A stretch of 64,000 nt of DNA, from assembly GCA_021018995.1 (NCBI GenBank), contig CM037590.1, positions 79,144,097 to 79,208,096 on the forward strand. Reading direction: 5' to 3'. Source of the stretch: Chloranthus sessilifolius (Eukaryota > Streptophyta > Magnoliopsida > Chloranthales > Chloranthaceae). Below are positions 1-11,777 of the stretch, piece after piece. The notes beneath the pieces were generated by a model. That model was not told the DNA's origin. It saw only the letters and a list, made by a program, of their open reading frames with translations, and ran no database searches. A program made the position numbers and the translations under genes. Numbering within the stretch: position 1 is the stretch's first letter; each line of letters opens with the position of its first letter.

Positions 1-80
1 CAAATATTTCTAAATAAATCATACTTCATTTTTAGCACAATGCAGTGATCACTAACATTATTTTGGATTTCTTTTCACAG

Positions 81-478
81 AGTACGGTTGCGCGATGAAC
101 ATAATAGAGAAGAGCGATGCTTACAGCTACAGGGTGGTCCTTCTTGCGATCCTCAACAGCCACAGTGCAGTTGATCCACAGATTGACGATGGGCTACACA
201 TAGTTGAGTGGGTGAAGAAGAAGATGGGGAGTTTTGAGCCTGCCATCAACGTGTTGGACTCTAAATTACCATATCAGATGGTGCAGGAGATGCTTCAGAC
301 ACATGGGATTGCAGTGTTATGCGTAAATTCAGCCCCTTCGGAGCAGCAGACTATGAAGGAAGTGGTGGCATTGTTAATGGAGGTGAAAAGCCCACCTGAG
401 GAATGGGGGAAGACTTCACAGCCTCTCATAAAGCCATCCTATGGGCATTTTTGGAATGAAGTACCCAATGAAAGCTGA
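81..478 (+). pseudogene. Terminal exon of an LRR receptor-like kinase (RGI/RCH1-type), degenerate
   Basis: The exon follows a cttttcacag acceptor and opens with a split Glu codon (g|AG), then Tyr-Gly, which is where plant RGI/RCH1-type LRR receptor kinases have an intron in the activation/APE region. The reading continues through kinase subdomain IX (EKSDAYSY), a DGLHIVEWV segment and a subdomain XI-like stretch (GIAVLCVNSAPSEQQTMKEV). It ends at a stop 3 bases before a retrotransposon LTR. Such proteins are plasma-membrane peptide receptors. Several conserved positions are altered: the Gly after SDxYSY is Arg, the Glu of the VVLLE segment is Ala, and TG is NS. Only this last exon is in the window, so a pseudogene or a diverged paralogue are both possible. 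Assignment to the RLK family is firm; the subfamily is inferred from motifs. Confidence 0.75.
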
Positions 479-481
479 CAT

Positions 482-1130
482 TATTAGTTATTTTGTCATA
501 ATCATAATCAAACTTAGATGTGCTCCCAACAATTATTAAAATGTCAAGCACATTCAATGGTCACAGACATCCGTGGTGACGGAAATACGTGAGTGATTCA
601 CAGAAGTCAGTGACCTGACGGTTAAAAGGGAAGTTAGGGAATCATGATTTTTTAATTTATGAAAATTTCTTCATTCTAAACATTCTTTTCAGAATTTCCT
701 ATTTCCCCACTCCTTGAGATAATTTATTATGATTCTAAATTGATATAAATCTCAAGGAAAACTTTACCTCTGTGATCTGAGGTTGAGTGTGTTTGTTTCA
801 AGTTTGTGTTGACTCGTGCGAATCAAGTGGACTATTGTGAGAGACGACGGTTGAATGCGATAGCTTTACACTATGAAAGGGATGATTGTGCGACGCGAAC
901 GTTGTTGATGAGAAGAGTGATAGGGCATTTCATTCTTAAAATACTGTAATAATTTATTTTGTTCATAGTGGATTGTTTGCCTTGGATCTGAGATAGATCC
1001 CGTGGTTTTTACCTGTGATAGGGTTTTTCACGTCAAAATCGTTTGTGTTCATTTTTTGGGTGTGATTGTTGATTTTTATTATTTACATTATTGTATCACT
1101 TGTAAGATCATCGATTACCCCAAAATTTCA
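482..1130 (+). repeat. 5' LTR of C1
   Basis: It is homologous along its length to 13097-13729 and ends in TTTCA two bases before the primer-binding site. It begins TATTAG where the other copy has TGTTAG, a decayed terminal TG. It holds variants of the CACGGACATCCGTG motif (568-620) and a TATA-like box TGATATAAATC at 741-751. Confidence 0.8.
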
Positions 1131-1750
1131 AATGGCATCAGATCCAGTACACTTGGATTGATTCTCACAAATCGAGTGTCATAGCCAACTCGGGATATCA
1201 TGATCTTCCTAGAGATAGTGCATCTACAACTATATCTTCTTCATTCGATGGTTCTAAATTTTTATGATTTAAACGTTTATTTTGTTGTGTTGTTCACTCA
1301 AAGAAACTTCTGATCCATTTGCATTGATTCATATTTCAGTATGATACAACATGATACACCTAAGAAATGCATATGATCTAATGTCATGAGATCTAACTTA
1401 CTCTATTTTGAGTTAATTTTCTCTTACTATGTCTCTGTTTAATCATTGTTAATTCATTACACTAATTTTTTTGTAAAAAAATATGTTCTCCATAATCATG
1501 TCATTGCAACTCTTTTGAAACTCGTCATAGGAAATTGTCGATATATTGTATATTATTTAGTGTTGCTTATATCATACTTATTCGACTCGAGTTATTAAGC
1601 CCGTAGGAGTACTTTTATACTTAATGTCCTGAGACAACTAGATTGGGACTAACACTCGTTACTTGAGTCGAATAGAAAGCAAGTAAAGTAATGCAATATC
1701 GTCTTTCTGGCTGTAAAAAAACACTCTATGACTTGCTCAACCTTCTAACC
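1131..1750 (+). other. C1 internal region, 5' part, with primer-binding site
   Basis: 1133-1145 (tggcatcagatcc) resembles the Met-tRNA primer-binding site TGGTATCAGAGC, with two or three changes. Nothing else of a gag gene is recognisable beyond a possible short N-terminal relic near 1229-1258. The last five bases, TAACC at 1746-1750, are duplicated at 11778-11782 on the other side of G1. Confidence 0.65.
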
Positions 1751-4179
1751 TGTAAAGACCCATATTTTTGGACTCGAATCAGACCGACCCTGTGTACGTA
1801 TTCGGCTCGACAATCGATGTTGCCATTTATTTGAATTTTTATCTAGATGTGATTGTCCAGATAGATTCTGATTTTGAGCCATTTGGACCCTCGTGCAAAA
1901 GTCGTGCACCGACCTTGGTGGGGCCGCTCAACATCAGGCTTGAGTTTTAAAATTAGAAGTGTATAACACATAAGAGGTGTGTGTGCTTAACTTTTTGGGT
2001 AATCCTATTATAAGAAGGAATTGCATTCTCGTATTATACTAGGCTTTGCTTAAGAGAGAAAGAGATATGAGCACCGTGAAGAATCACAGCCGTGTGATAG
2101 TCGCCCAACTATGAAAAACTCCGTCTCCTCTCTTCTTCAATCATCGTAGGAGATCGGTTTAGAAACCTCCTTCTCTAGAACCCTCTTTTGTTGAACCCTT
2201 GAACCTTAGAAAGAACTTGAATTAACCTTGGATTCGTTTTGACGTTAGGAGAGGTTGAGATTATTGGGAACATGTAAGAGTCACCCTTGTGAACTCGTAG
2301 GAGCGATCGCGGCGCGAATCGTCGAGGAAACCTGCCAGTTTCGTTCCGAAACTCCGTTCATGTGACTCATTTTTAATCAAGGAATCCTTAGATTAAAGGT
2401 ATATTTTGATTAAATTTATTGATTAAAATTGTTGGATTAGCGATGAGTTTTTGTTTTGGGATGTATATGTATCGATTCGAGTGAAAATTGGGCAAGAATC
2501 GCAATCTGAATCGAGTTCTAAAACTCATAATTCTCGTTGTCGTTGTAGCTTGCTCGAGCGAGCTCTTATCATCGCTCGAGCGAGGATGCACCAGAATTTT
2601 GACTTTAGAAGTCATATACCCGAAAAGGTGTTCTCTGCCCTCGCTTGAGCGAGCTTAAGTCATCACTCGCGTGAGAAAATTCTGAAGGATCTCACTCGAG
2701 CAAGGATTCATTTTCTTCCTGATAATATCTTGGTATTTTAGCCGTAACGTTTTACTCTGAACTTCAATTGACATGATTCTTTTTGCATTGAAAATAGAAC
2801 AGTAAACTCTATAACTTTTGTGTTTTAACCAACTCATGAATCAATCATTTTAAAGGTAAAAAATTTAGAATACGGTTACGTCAAATTCTTTGTGGGCACA
2901 AACTTGCCCGTTTCGACTCGATTTGGAGGAAACACTTAAATAGGTCTAAATTATTAGTGATTAGAGTTAACCTTGATGCATCATCATATGTTTATGATGT
3001 AAATTAAGGGTGAGAGGCCATCAATAGAATTTTGCTTCGCTTCGCACAACTCCAAGTTTTGGTAGGAGAATCTCATCTTTACAGTATCTTATTTTAACTC
3101 GCATGGATATTTTGAATTAGAATCTTTGAACTTACATATGCCATTGAAATCACATCTGTAAATTAAAATTTGAGATGAAAAATTAAAAATCTGAATCTAC
3201 CTGAACCCTGAAACCTGAATCTGCTTAAGCTCTGAAAAGCTGAAAATCTAAAATCAAGAATCTAAACTACATATAAGAAACTTGCATCTGATTTATATTA
3301 ATATCTGCATCTGTTTTATGATTGATCTGAACGATCCCTAAAAAATTTCTGAACATCTTCCTGGCACAAGTTTCCCTACTGATTGTAGGGGTTTATTGCA
3401 TCCTGAAAAAGGGTTCATGAACGACGATCGTAGGTAAGGGTTTCCATCGGCTATATCCTACTCTCGAGATATAGTTTACTCGGGAGGTATTTTAAGTTGA
3501 GGATTAAGTCATAAATTACTAAACTTTGCATATAGAAGTTACAGAAACTAAGACACTAAAACCTTGCATCTGTTCTTGAATCTGCTTTCATCTATTTAGA
3601 AACTGATCTTGCATATAAATTTCGTACTTAAATTATGTTTTACCTGCATATCTGATTTTGACATATTATGTTCCAATATTTGTTTTGAAACCCATGCTAG
3701 TTAAAATACAATGCCACTAATGATATTTTTCTACTAACCTTTGTTGGTTAGCTCACTCCGACTATACGCCATAGGTCCAGGCTGTGACGTGGTTGTTTAG
3801 GGTTGCGAGACTGATCCTAATTTCGTACCCGAGGAAGAGCCTGAGGTTCTTCCTGAGGAGTATTTCCCTGCTTAGGATCTAGTTCATTTATTTACTTTTG
3901 GTGAGAGTGTGAGACTTAGATTTGTGGGCCCACCTTTGGTTGGATATTTTTGGTTCAGTATTTATTATTTTATTATTGTTGTGAACCATGTTTCGATGAT
4001 GATCGGCCATCATCGATGATTCTTTACTTTTATTGCTTTCACAATTTTTTTCTTAGCTTTGGTTATTTATTACGCTTTACTCTTATATGTGTTCTGCTTG
4101 TCCGACTTATCATTTAATTGATAGGTTGGTGAACCGACCTTTCTTATACCTGAGGGATTGGAAAAGTCAAGTCGTCACA
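1751..4179 (+). repeat. 5' LTR of G1
   Basis: Starts TGTAAAGACC, ends GTCACA and pairs with 9328-11777. A TATA-like stretch lies at about 2006-2035, followed by a purine-rich leader. An array of GCTCGAGCGAG palindromes occupies 2548-2706, downstream of that box and so probably in the transcribed part of the LTR. The 60-75-residue ORFs in it are not conserved between the two LTRs and are not genes. Confidence 0.92.
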
Positions 4180-4181
4180 GT

Positions 4182-4193
4182 TGGTATCAGAGC
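4182..4193 (+). other. G1 primer-binding site
   Basis: TGGTATCAGAGC, complementary to the 3' end of plant initiator Met tRNA, lies two bases after the LTR end. Confidence 0.9.
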
Positions 4194-4509
4194 TAGTTAT
4201 TAGGTCTTGCTGGGACCCGAGAATATGGCAATAGGTTCTATCGGGACCTAAGAGACTCAATTAGGACCTTGTCAAAGTTAGTAGAATTTTTGGTTTTAGG
4301 TCTTTTAAGGGACTCATAGCTAGGGTTGTAGATTATATTTAGAACCTGAATTGTAGATCTCGCTATCTCTTAGAGTGGAGATAATTGATGATCATGATAG
4401 ATGTACGATTATAGTAGGTGAATGAAATTTTAGATTTTTGTCGGAACCTAGGGCCATGGTGAATGCAATCTTTATTAATTGGAACCTTGTGCCATGTTGA
4501 CAGATCAAA

Positions 4510-5138
4510 ATGGCACCACACAAGAGATTGAAGACTGTACACCTCGATGAAAATGAGTAGAATAGATAGTAGCTAGAGACAATGATCAACACAATGGCTC
4601 AGCAGACTGCATTACTCACGACAATGTTGAGTGGGACGACTCACACCTCTCCCTCCACACAGGTTGAGTTATGCTCAAGTTGTGGGAAATGACACAGGAC
4701 GGAGAAATGTAGGTGGGCCACAGGTGAGTGTTTCAAATGTGGCAGACTAGGACATCTGATGAAGGATTGCCCTATGATGGAAACGAAGAAGGCAATAGCC
4801 GTATTTTTGCAACCTATAAAAGGTGTCTATCCGAAACCGACTATATCTACACCTCTAGGGTCATTCCGTACTTCGAACCCTGCTATAACGGGAGCGTCCG
4901 GTGTTCTACAAACTTCACGCACCTCTTCATTCAACCCAATAGCATTTTGCGCAAGGTGCGAGAAACCACAAAGACTGAGGATTGTAGGAGGAACACTGGA
5001 GTGTGTTTTCGGTGTGGCACAATTGGACACATGATTAAGGATTGTCCTCAAGAGGACAAGGGAAGAACTAGTTCGGCATCTACTCAGAGATCGACCCGAC
5101 CTACTATTCAAGGTCGAGCTTATACTGTGACGGCTTAG
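4510..5138 (+). pseudogene. G1 gag remnant, capsid region deleted
   Basis: The remnant starts with an ATG at 4510 and an MAQQ-type N-terminal segment (about 4580-4640). It then jumps almost directly to the nucleocapsid. Two CCHC zinc knuckles are readable: CFKCGRLGHLMKDC (from about 4732) and CFRCGTIGHMIKDC (from about 5003), which lie in different frames. The central capsid domain that normally separates these parts by a few hundred residues is missing, and there are stops between 4550 and 4700. It cannot make functional Gag. In the family, Gag forms the virus-like particle and binds the RNA. Confidence 0.8.
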
Positions 5139-5316
5139 GAGCTGGATGTCGAACGATGTGATCCAAGGTATTACTAAAAGTTGAGATGTCTTTTTATTTT
5201 TATTTTGTTATATATTGCTTTGTATTTAATAAATTCTTTTAATAAGTCATGCATGAATACCACATACTTAGAAAATTTTAATTGAAACGCTTGTATAATT
5301 CTAAGGTACCCCTTTT

Positions 5317-5595
5317 ATGCGTCGTGAGGGCGACGTAAGCAAAACCAAAGCACGAGTGTTGATAAATCCCGGGTCTACCCATTCTTTTGTCATTTCGTTG
5401 TTCACTGAGAAGTTGGGCATCGTTCCCAAGGCCCTTGATTTCATCTTGACAATGTCAGTTCCTACAGGTAACTCAGTGAGCACCGATACCATGTGTCAAT
5501 CTGTGAGCGTGATGATCGAAGACCACAAGACTGTAGTTGATTTGATTATTTTGAGCATGGAAGGGTTTGACGTGATACTAGGGATAGATTGGTGA
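5317..5595 (+). pseudogene. G1 aspartic protease domain, active-site Asp lost
   Basis: The segment has the retrotransposon protease layout: an active-site loop read here as LINPGSTHSF, a flap region (SVPTGN), and a C-terminal GFDVILGIDW. The catalytic Asp of the expected D-[ST/P]-G loop is Asn. The frame then meets a TGA at 5593 just after IDW. It is continuous in frame with the RT downstream, showing one ancestral pol frame. The protease would have cleaved the Gag-Pol precursor. Confidence 0.85.
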
Positions 5596-5811
5596 TCTGC
5601 TTACCACGCGAGCATGGATTGTCTTCAAAAAGTTGTGACATTCCACCTGCCGAAGAGAAAATTATTCCGATTCTGCGAAGTCAAATCCTGTGTGGCACCG
5701 TTTATCTTCGCTATACAAGCAGACCGTATGATGAGGAACTGGTGTTGTGGTTATCTGGCATACTTGTAAGATCATAATGAGGAGAAGAAACATATTACAG
5801 ATATTACGATT

Positions 5812-7180
5812 GCTTGCGAGTATCCGGATGTTTTTCTTGAAGATCTACCTCGATTACCACCTGACAGGGAGACTGAGTTTGCGATTGAGTTAGCGTCGGG
5901 TACCGAATCTATATCGAAAGCTTTGTATCGAGTGGCACCTGCAGAATTGAAAGAGTTGAAGGAGCAGCTTCAGGAACTGCTAGATAAGGGTTTTATCAGA
6001 TCGAGTGTGTCACCCTGGGGTGCACCGATTTTGTTTGTGAAGAAAAAAGATGGTTCAATGTGGCTTTGCATTGATTACCGTCAGCTAAATAAGTTGACAA
6101 TTAAAAACCGTTATCCACTTTCGAGAATTGATGATCTATTTGATCAGTTATAAGGAGCAAGATTCTTTTCGAAGATTGACTTGAGGTCAGGCTACCATCA
6201 GTTGAAAGTTAAATCTGAAGACATTTAGAAGAGAACTTTCAGAACCCGATATGGACACTATTAGTTCTTGGTCATGCCATTTGGGTTGACAAGCACACCC
6301 GCGTCATTTATGGACTTGATGAACTGAATATTCAAATCACATTTGGACAAGTCTGTAGTAGTTTTTGTAGATGGCATCCTCATCTATTTAAAGACGCGAG
6401 AAGAATATGAGCAACATTTATGAGTGGCTTTACAAACCCTCAGAGATCATCAGTTATATGTAAAACTTAGCAAGTGTGAGTTTTGGCTTGAGCAGGTCAG
6501 TTTCTTAGGCCACGTTGTCTCTGAGATCGGTATTACGGTTGACCCAGCAAAGATTGAGTCGGTGATGAATTGGGAGCAGTCGAAGACAGTTACAGAGGTT
6601 CGTAGTTTCCTCGGTTTGGCAGGCTACTACAGAAGGTTTGTGGAGGGCTTCTCCAAGATATCAGGTCTGCTTACATAACTTACGAAGAAGAACACTAAGT
6701 TTGATTGGACAGAGCAGTGTGTACAGAGTTTTCAGGAACTCAAAAAACGATTAACTACTACGCCAGTACTTGCTTTACCGTCAGGCAGGGGAGGCTTTAC
6801 AGTGTACAGTGACACATCGTATGGGGGTTTAGGCTGTGTGCTTAACCAGAATGAGAGACTCATTGCTTATGAGTCTAGACAGCTAAAATACCATGAGAAG
6901 AATTATCCGACATATGACCTTGAGTTGGCTACAGTGATCATTATCTTGAAAATCTGGAGGCATTACCTTTATGGGGAGACCTTTGATATATTCACCGATC
7001 ATAAGAGCCTCAAGTATCTCTTCTCACAGAAGGAGTTGAATATGAGACAACGCCGATGGATGGAGTTCTTGAAAGATTATGATTATACCATCCAGTACCA
7101 CCCCGAGAAAGCAAACGTAGTGGCAGATGCGTTAAGTCGAAAGTTCTTTGCTCAGTTATCACATCTCACCGCAAGGGTGT
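5812..7180 (+). pseudogene. G1 reverse transcriptase and RNase H, inactivated
   Basis: RT begins around [17 protein letters not shown], followed by [17 protein letters not shown] and [20 protein letters not shown] (about 6010-6130). The palm motif is read as FVDGILIY near 6365-6390, so the second of the two catalytic Asps is Gly. The thumb/connection segment [19 protein letters not shown] is well kept (about 6500-6560). RNase H follows ([30 protein letters not shown]) to 7180. In-frame stops occur near 5775, 6151, 6226, 6262, 6327, 6421 and 6676. Most fit C-to-T changes in Gln or Arg codons. The element cannot reverse transcribe itself. Confidence 0.9.
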
Positions 7181-7194
7181 GACGATGACATCTA

Positions 7195-8256
7195 TTGGAA
7201 GATATGGCTCTAAGTAGCATGAGATTTGACATAAAAGGTTCATGTGCGTTAATGACTACGTTGGTGATATGTTCTACTCTCTATGAGAACATTCGTAGAC
7301 TTCAGATGACGGATGATGAGCTTATGGCTATCAAACGGGATGTGCTTAGGGGAGGTAAAACAAATTTTTCCATCAAAGATGATGGCACACTGTTGTTTAG
7401 AGACCAGGTATGCGTACTAATTAGTACTGACCTTCGGGACACCATTTTGGAAGAGGCTCATAAGTCTATGTATGTTATTCATCTTGGCAGTACCAAGATT
7501 TACCAAGACTTATAGAAAAGCTTCTAGTGGAGGGGTTTAAAGAAATATCTCGCTGAGTATGTCTCGAGATGTCTTGTATGCCAACAGGTCAAGGTTGATC
7601 ACCGAAATTCGGCAGGATTGTTGTAACTACTACCGATACCCGAGTAGAAATTGGAGGCCATTTCTATAGACTTTATTTTGGGGTTACCTAAGACGTTAAG
7701 GAAACACAATACCATTTGGGTAATTCTGGATCGATTGACTAAGTTGGCACACTTCCTGCCTTATAATACGCCGTATACCGCCAACAAGCTCGCAGAGTTA
7801 TACATTAAGGAAGTAGTTAGGCTGCATGGTATACCGGTCAGTATCATATCTGACAGAGACTCGATGTACACATCTAAGTTTTGGGCTTGAATACAGTACG
7901 ACATTCCATCCTTAGACCGATGGGTAGACTGGGAGGGTGAATCAGATTATAGAGGATATGCTACGTGCTTGTATGCTGGATTTTCAAGGGTTATGGGACC
8001 AACATTTACCACTGATTGAGTTCACCTACAATAACAGTTACCAGGCTAGCATTGGCATGGCACCCTACGAAGCCTTGTATGGACGGTTGTGCAGGTCTTC
8101 ACTTAATTGGAAAGAAGTGAGCGAGAAGCTCATTTGAGGCCTCGAGATCGTCGAGAGTACGACTGAGACAGTTCGATTAATCCGCGAGAGGTTTGCATTG
8201 CTCAAAGTCATCAGAAGAGCTATGCTGATCTTAAAAGGAACCATATTGAATTTCAG
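7195..8256 (+). pseudogene. G1 integrase (zinc-binding and core), inactivated
   Basis: The HHCC zinc-binding module is read near 7445-7590 (ending CLVCQQVKVDHRN). The core has SIDFILGLPK (first Asp) and SDRDSMYTSKFW (second Asp). The third catalytic residue, the Glu of the TDGQTERVNQ-type motif, is Gly at about 7932-7937 next to a TAG. A frameshift occurs near 7880, after which the frame 7937-8137 continues (DMLRACMLDFQG, EFTYNNSYQASIGMAPYEALYG). Stops at 7513, 7525, 7624 and 7648 include two TGG-to-TAG changes. Integrase inserts the cDNA in host chromatin; this copy could not. Confidence 0.88.
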
Positions 8257-8326
8257 GTGAACTTGTAGAATTGATTACATTATTATTGATGTCAAGTGTG
8301 TTTTGTCACTAATACCTGCGTTTCAG
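8257..8326 (+). other. Putative 70-bp intron in the G1 integrase
   Basis: The integrase reading ends at ATTGAATTTCAG and resumes at GTGGGAGACAACG, so the protein joins seamlessly as FQ/VGD. The intervening 70 bases start gtgaac, end gcgtttcag and contain stops. Element G2 has a 73-bp interruption at exactly the same codon junction. That makes a spliced mini-intron more likely than random decay. Confidence 0.55.
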
Positions 8327-8723
8327 GTGGGAGACAACGTATTTGTCAAAATCTCACCTACAAAAGTCATGATGCATTTGGGAAAGTGTGAGAAGCTGAG
8401 TCCGCGCTATGTTGGACCTTTTGAGGTACTAGGCCGAGTCGGCGAGGTTGCTTACTGTATAGCCTTGCCACCGCAGCTATCGGGCATGCACAATATATTT
8501 CATGTATCCATATTGCGGAAGTAAGCGAAGGATTCGACTCACGTATTGGACTACCAGCCCATTGAGCTCTAGGAAGATTTATTGTTGGTTGAGGAGTCAG
8601 TACAAATCTTAGATCGTAAAGAGCAGATCTTAAGAACCAAGAGCATTCCCTTAGTACTCGTGAAGTGGCGGAACCATTCTTCAGAGGAAGCCACTTGGGA
8701 GCGCAAAGCGGAAATTCACGAGT
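8327..8723 (+). pseudogene. G1 integrase C-terminal GPF module and chromodomain
   Basis: After the putative intron, VGDNVFVKISP, then KLSPRYVGPFEVLGRVGEVA gives the GPF/Y module of integrase. HNIFHVSILRK is followed by a stop at 8522. The tail contains a chromodomain-like segment (QILRTKSIPLVLVKWRNHS then EEATWE) near 8620-8700. Chromodomains of Ty3 chromoviruses target integration to heterochromatin. A further stop near 8571 and one at the end make it non-functional in one frame. Confidence 0.82.
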
Positions 8724-9327
8724 AATTTTCATAACTTTTTGAATAAAGGTAATCTTAAACTATGTAGATGTAAGAAAAATATAAGTATTTTTTATGTTTA
8801 AAACTCCTTCTTTTTCAAACAAACATTACATATATCTATAACGATCACACAATAAAATCTTAAATATTATATTTATTCATTTACGGTTAGAACATGTATA
8901 CCAGACATACGGTTAAGCTTCTAAACAAGTATTCGATTTTGACATCTGAAATTTCTGCTCGAGTAATTACCGACATAATATATGTGGTATAGTGAGAAAA
9001 GGGTGAGGTAGATGAGTGTGCTAGGTTTGAGTCACGGTGAAGTATGTTTCCAGACATGTGACACTCAAGAAGGTATGCATCTATGTACGAATGCAATCCT
9101 CTATGACGGTATGGAATGCCACAGGCAGTACATCCAGGTTACTATGGATCCTGACCCTTGAAAAGCGTGCTTGGTGAAGCTTATCACATCGTGACCCATT
9201 CTCTTTAAACATCGGACTGTTTCAATTATGCCTTGATAAGAACTTATGTTGGAATAAGGGTGTACCGTAGACTTACTTAAGCTACCCGTTACATTTTCGA
9301 GGATGAAAATTCCTAAGGAGGGTAGAA
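8724..9327 (+). other. G1 3' untranslated region and polypurine tract
   Basis: There is no coding signal in these 600 bases. The final stretch contains a conserved gaggatgaaaattcc block (9300-9312) and a purine tract aaggagggtagaa (9315-9327) abutting the LTR. The same block precedes the polypurine tract of G2 at about 47752-47782. Confidence 0.75.
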
Positions 9328-11777
9328 TGTAAAGACCCACATTTTTGGACTCGAATCAGACCGACCCTGTGTACGTATTCGGCTTAGCAACCGACGTTAC
9401 CATTTGTTTGGATTTTTATCTAGATGTGATTGTGTGGATAGATTCTAATTTTGAGCCGTTTGGACCCTCGTGCAAAAGTCATGCATCGACCTCGGTGTGG
9501 CCGCTCAACACCGGGCTTGAGTTTTAAAATTAGAAGTGTATAACACACAAGAGGTGTGTGTGGTTAACTTTTTGAGCAATCCTATTATAAGAAGGAATTG
9601 TATTTCCATATTATACTAGGTTTTGCTTAAGAGAGAAAGAGACGTGAGCACCTTGAAGAACTGCAGCCGTGTGATAGTCGACCAACTGTGTAAAACTCTG
9701 TCTCCTCTCTTCTTCAATCATCGTAGGAGATCGGCTTAGAAACCTCCTTCTCTAGAACCCTCTTTTATTGAAACCCTTGAACCTTAGAAAGAACTTGAAT
9801 CAACCTTGGATTCATGTTTACGTTGGGAGAGGTTGAGATTATTGAGAATGTGTAAGACTCACCCTTGTGAACTCGTAGGAGCGATCGCGGCGCGAATCGT
9901 CGAGGAAATTCGTTGATTTTGTTCCGAAACTCCGTTTGCATGACTCGTTTCTAATCAAGGAATCCTTAGATTAAAGGTATGTTTCGATTAAATTTATTGA
10001 TTAAAATCGTTGGATTAGCCATGAGTTTTTGTTTTGGGATGTATATGTATCAATTTGGGTGAAAACTAGGCAAAAATCGCGATCTGAATCGAGTTCTGAA
10101 ACTCAGAATTCTCGCTGTCACTGTAGCTCGCTCAAGCGAGCTATTATCATCGCTCGAGCGAGGATGCACCAGCAGTTTGACTTTAGAAGTCATATAGCTA
10201 AAAAGGTATTCTCTATCCTTGCTCGAGCAAGAATTCATTGCTCGCGTGAGGAAATTCTGAAGGATCTCGCTCGAGCGAGCTATTATCATCGCTCGAGCGA
10301 GGATTCGTTTTCTTCCCCATATTGTCTTGATATTTTAGTCGTAACTTTTTACTTCGAACTCCGATTTATATTATTCTTTTTGTGTTGGAAATATAACAAC
10401 AAACTCTTCAACTTTCGTGTTTTGATCAACTTGTGAATCAATCGTTTTGAAGGTCAAAATGTTAGGATACGGTTACATCAAATTCTTTGTGGGCACAAAC
10501 TTGCCCATTTCGACTCGATTTTAAGGAAACACTTAAATATGTCTAAATTATTAGTGATTAGAGTTAACCTTGATGCATCATCGTATGTTTGTAATGTAGA
10601 TTAAGGGTGAGAGCCCATCAATAGGATTTTGCTTTGCTTCACGCAACTCCAAGTTTTGGTAGGAGAATCTCATCTTTACAGTATTTTATTTTAACTCGCA
10701 TGGATATTTTGAATTAGAACCTTTAAACTTGCATATGCCATTGAAATCACATATATAAACTAAAATTTGAGATTAAAAACTAAAAATCTGAATCTACCTG
10801 AACCCTGAAACCTGAATCTGCTTAAGCTCTGAAAAGCTGAAAATCTAAAATCAAGAATCTGAACTATATATAAGAAACTTGTATCTGATTTATATTGGTA
10901 TATGCATCTATTTTATGATTGACATGAACGACCCCTCAAAAATTCTAGAATATCTTCCTGGCACAAGTTTCCCTCCTGAGTGTAGGGGATTGTTACATCT
11001 TGAAAATGGTTCATGAACAACGATGGTAGGTTGGGGTTCCCATCGGCTATATTCCTATTCTCGAGATATAGTTTACTAGGGAGGTATTTTAAGTTGAGGA
11101 TTAAGTTATGAATTACTGAACTTTGCTTATAAAAGTTAGAGAAACGAAGACACTGAAACCTTGCATCTGTTCTTAAATCTGTTTTCATCTATTTAGAAAC
11201 TGATCTTGCATAAAAATTTTACACTTAAATTCTGTTTTACCTGCATTTCTGATTTTGACATATTATGTTCCGATATTTGTTTTGAAACCCATGCTAGTTA
11301 AAATATAATGTCGTTGATGATATTTTTCTATTGAGCTTTGTTGGTTAGATCACTCAGACTATGCATCACAGGTTCAGGCACTGGCGTGGTTGTTCAGGGT
11401 TGTGAGACTGATCCTGATTTCGTACCCAAGGGAAAGCCTGAGGTTCTTCCTGAGGAGTATTTCCTGGCTTAGGATCTAGTTCATTTATTTACTTTTGGTG
11501 AGAGTGTGAGACTTAGATTTGTAGGCCCACCTTTGGTTGGATATTTTTGGTTTAGTATTTATTATTTTATTATTGTTGTGAATCATATTTCGATGATGGT
11601 CGGCCATCATCGGTAGTTCTTTACTTTTATTGCTTCCGCAATTTTTTTTTTTACCTTTGGTTATTTATTACGCTTTACTCTGATATGTGTTCTGCTTGTC
11701 TGACTTATCGTTTAACCGATAGGTTGGAGAACCGACCTTTCTTATATCTGAGGGATTGGAAAAGTTGGATCGTCACA
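9328..11777 (+). repeat. 3' LTR of G1
   Basis: Collinear with 1751-4179. Its palindrome array (10125-10303) carries an extra pair of GCTCGAGCGAG units relative to the 5' LTR, so the array expanded or contracted after insertion. Confidence 0.92.

Larger units (their letters stand above)
1751..11777 (+). mobile_element. Ty3/Gypsy chromovirus G1 (Tekay/Del-like), full length but dead
   Basis: A 10.0-kb element with 2.43-kb LTRs, a TGGTATCAGAGC primer-binding site, gag-PR-RT-RNaseH-INT order and a chromodomain-like C-terminus. It is flanked by a perfect TAACC duplication (1746-1750 and 11778-11782), so its boundaries are certain. Long LTRs plus a chromodomain place it near the Tekay/Del lineage. 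The pol frame from 5317 to about 7890 stays in one frame but has about a dozen stops. LTRs differ at roughly 10% over their first 140 bases by eye, which marks an old insertion into the still older C1. Confidence 0.93.

Noticed and set aside
5589-5777. 62-codon ORF between protease and RT
   Set aside because: The ancestral pol frame continues through this interval in another frame with two stops; this ORF is a shadow.
8367-8732. 121-codon minus-strand ORF
   Set aside because: Shadow of the G1 integrase/chromodomain on the opposite strand.
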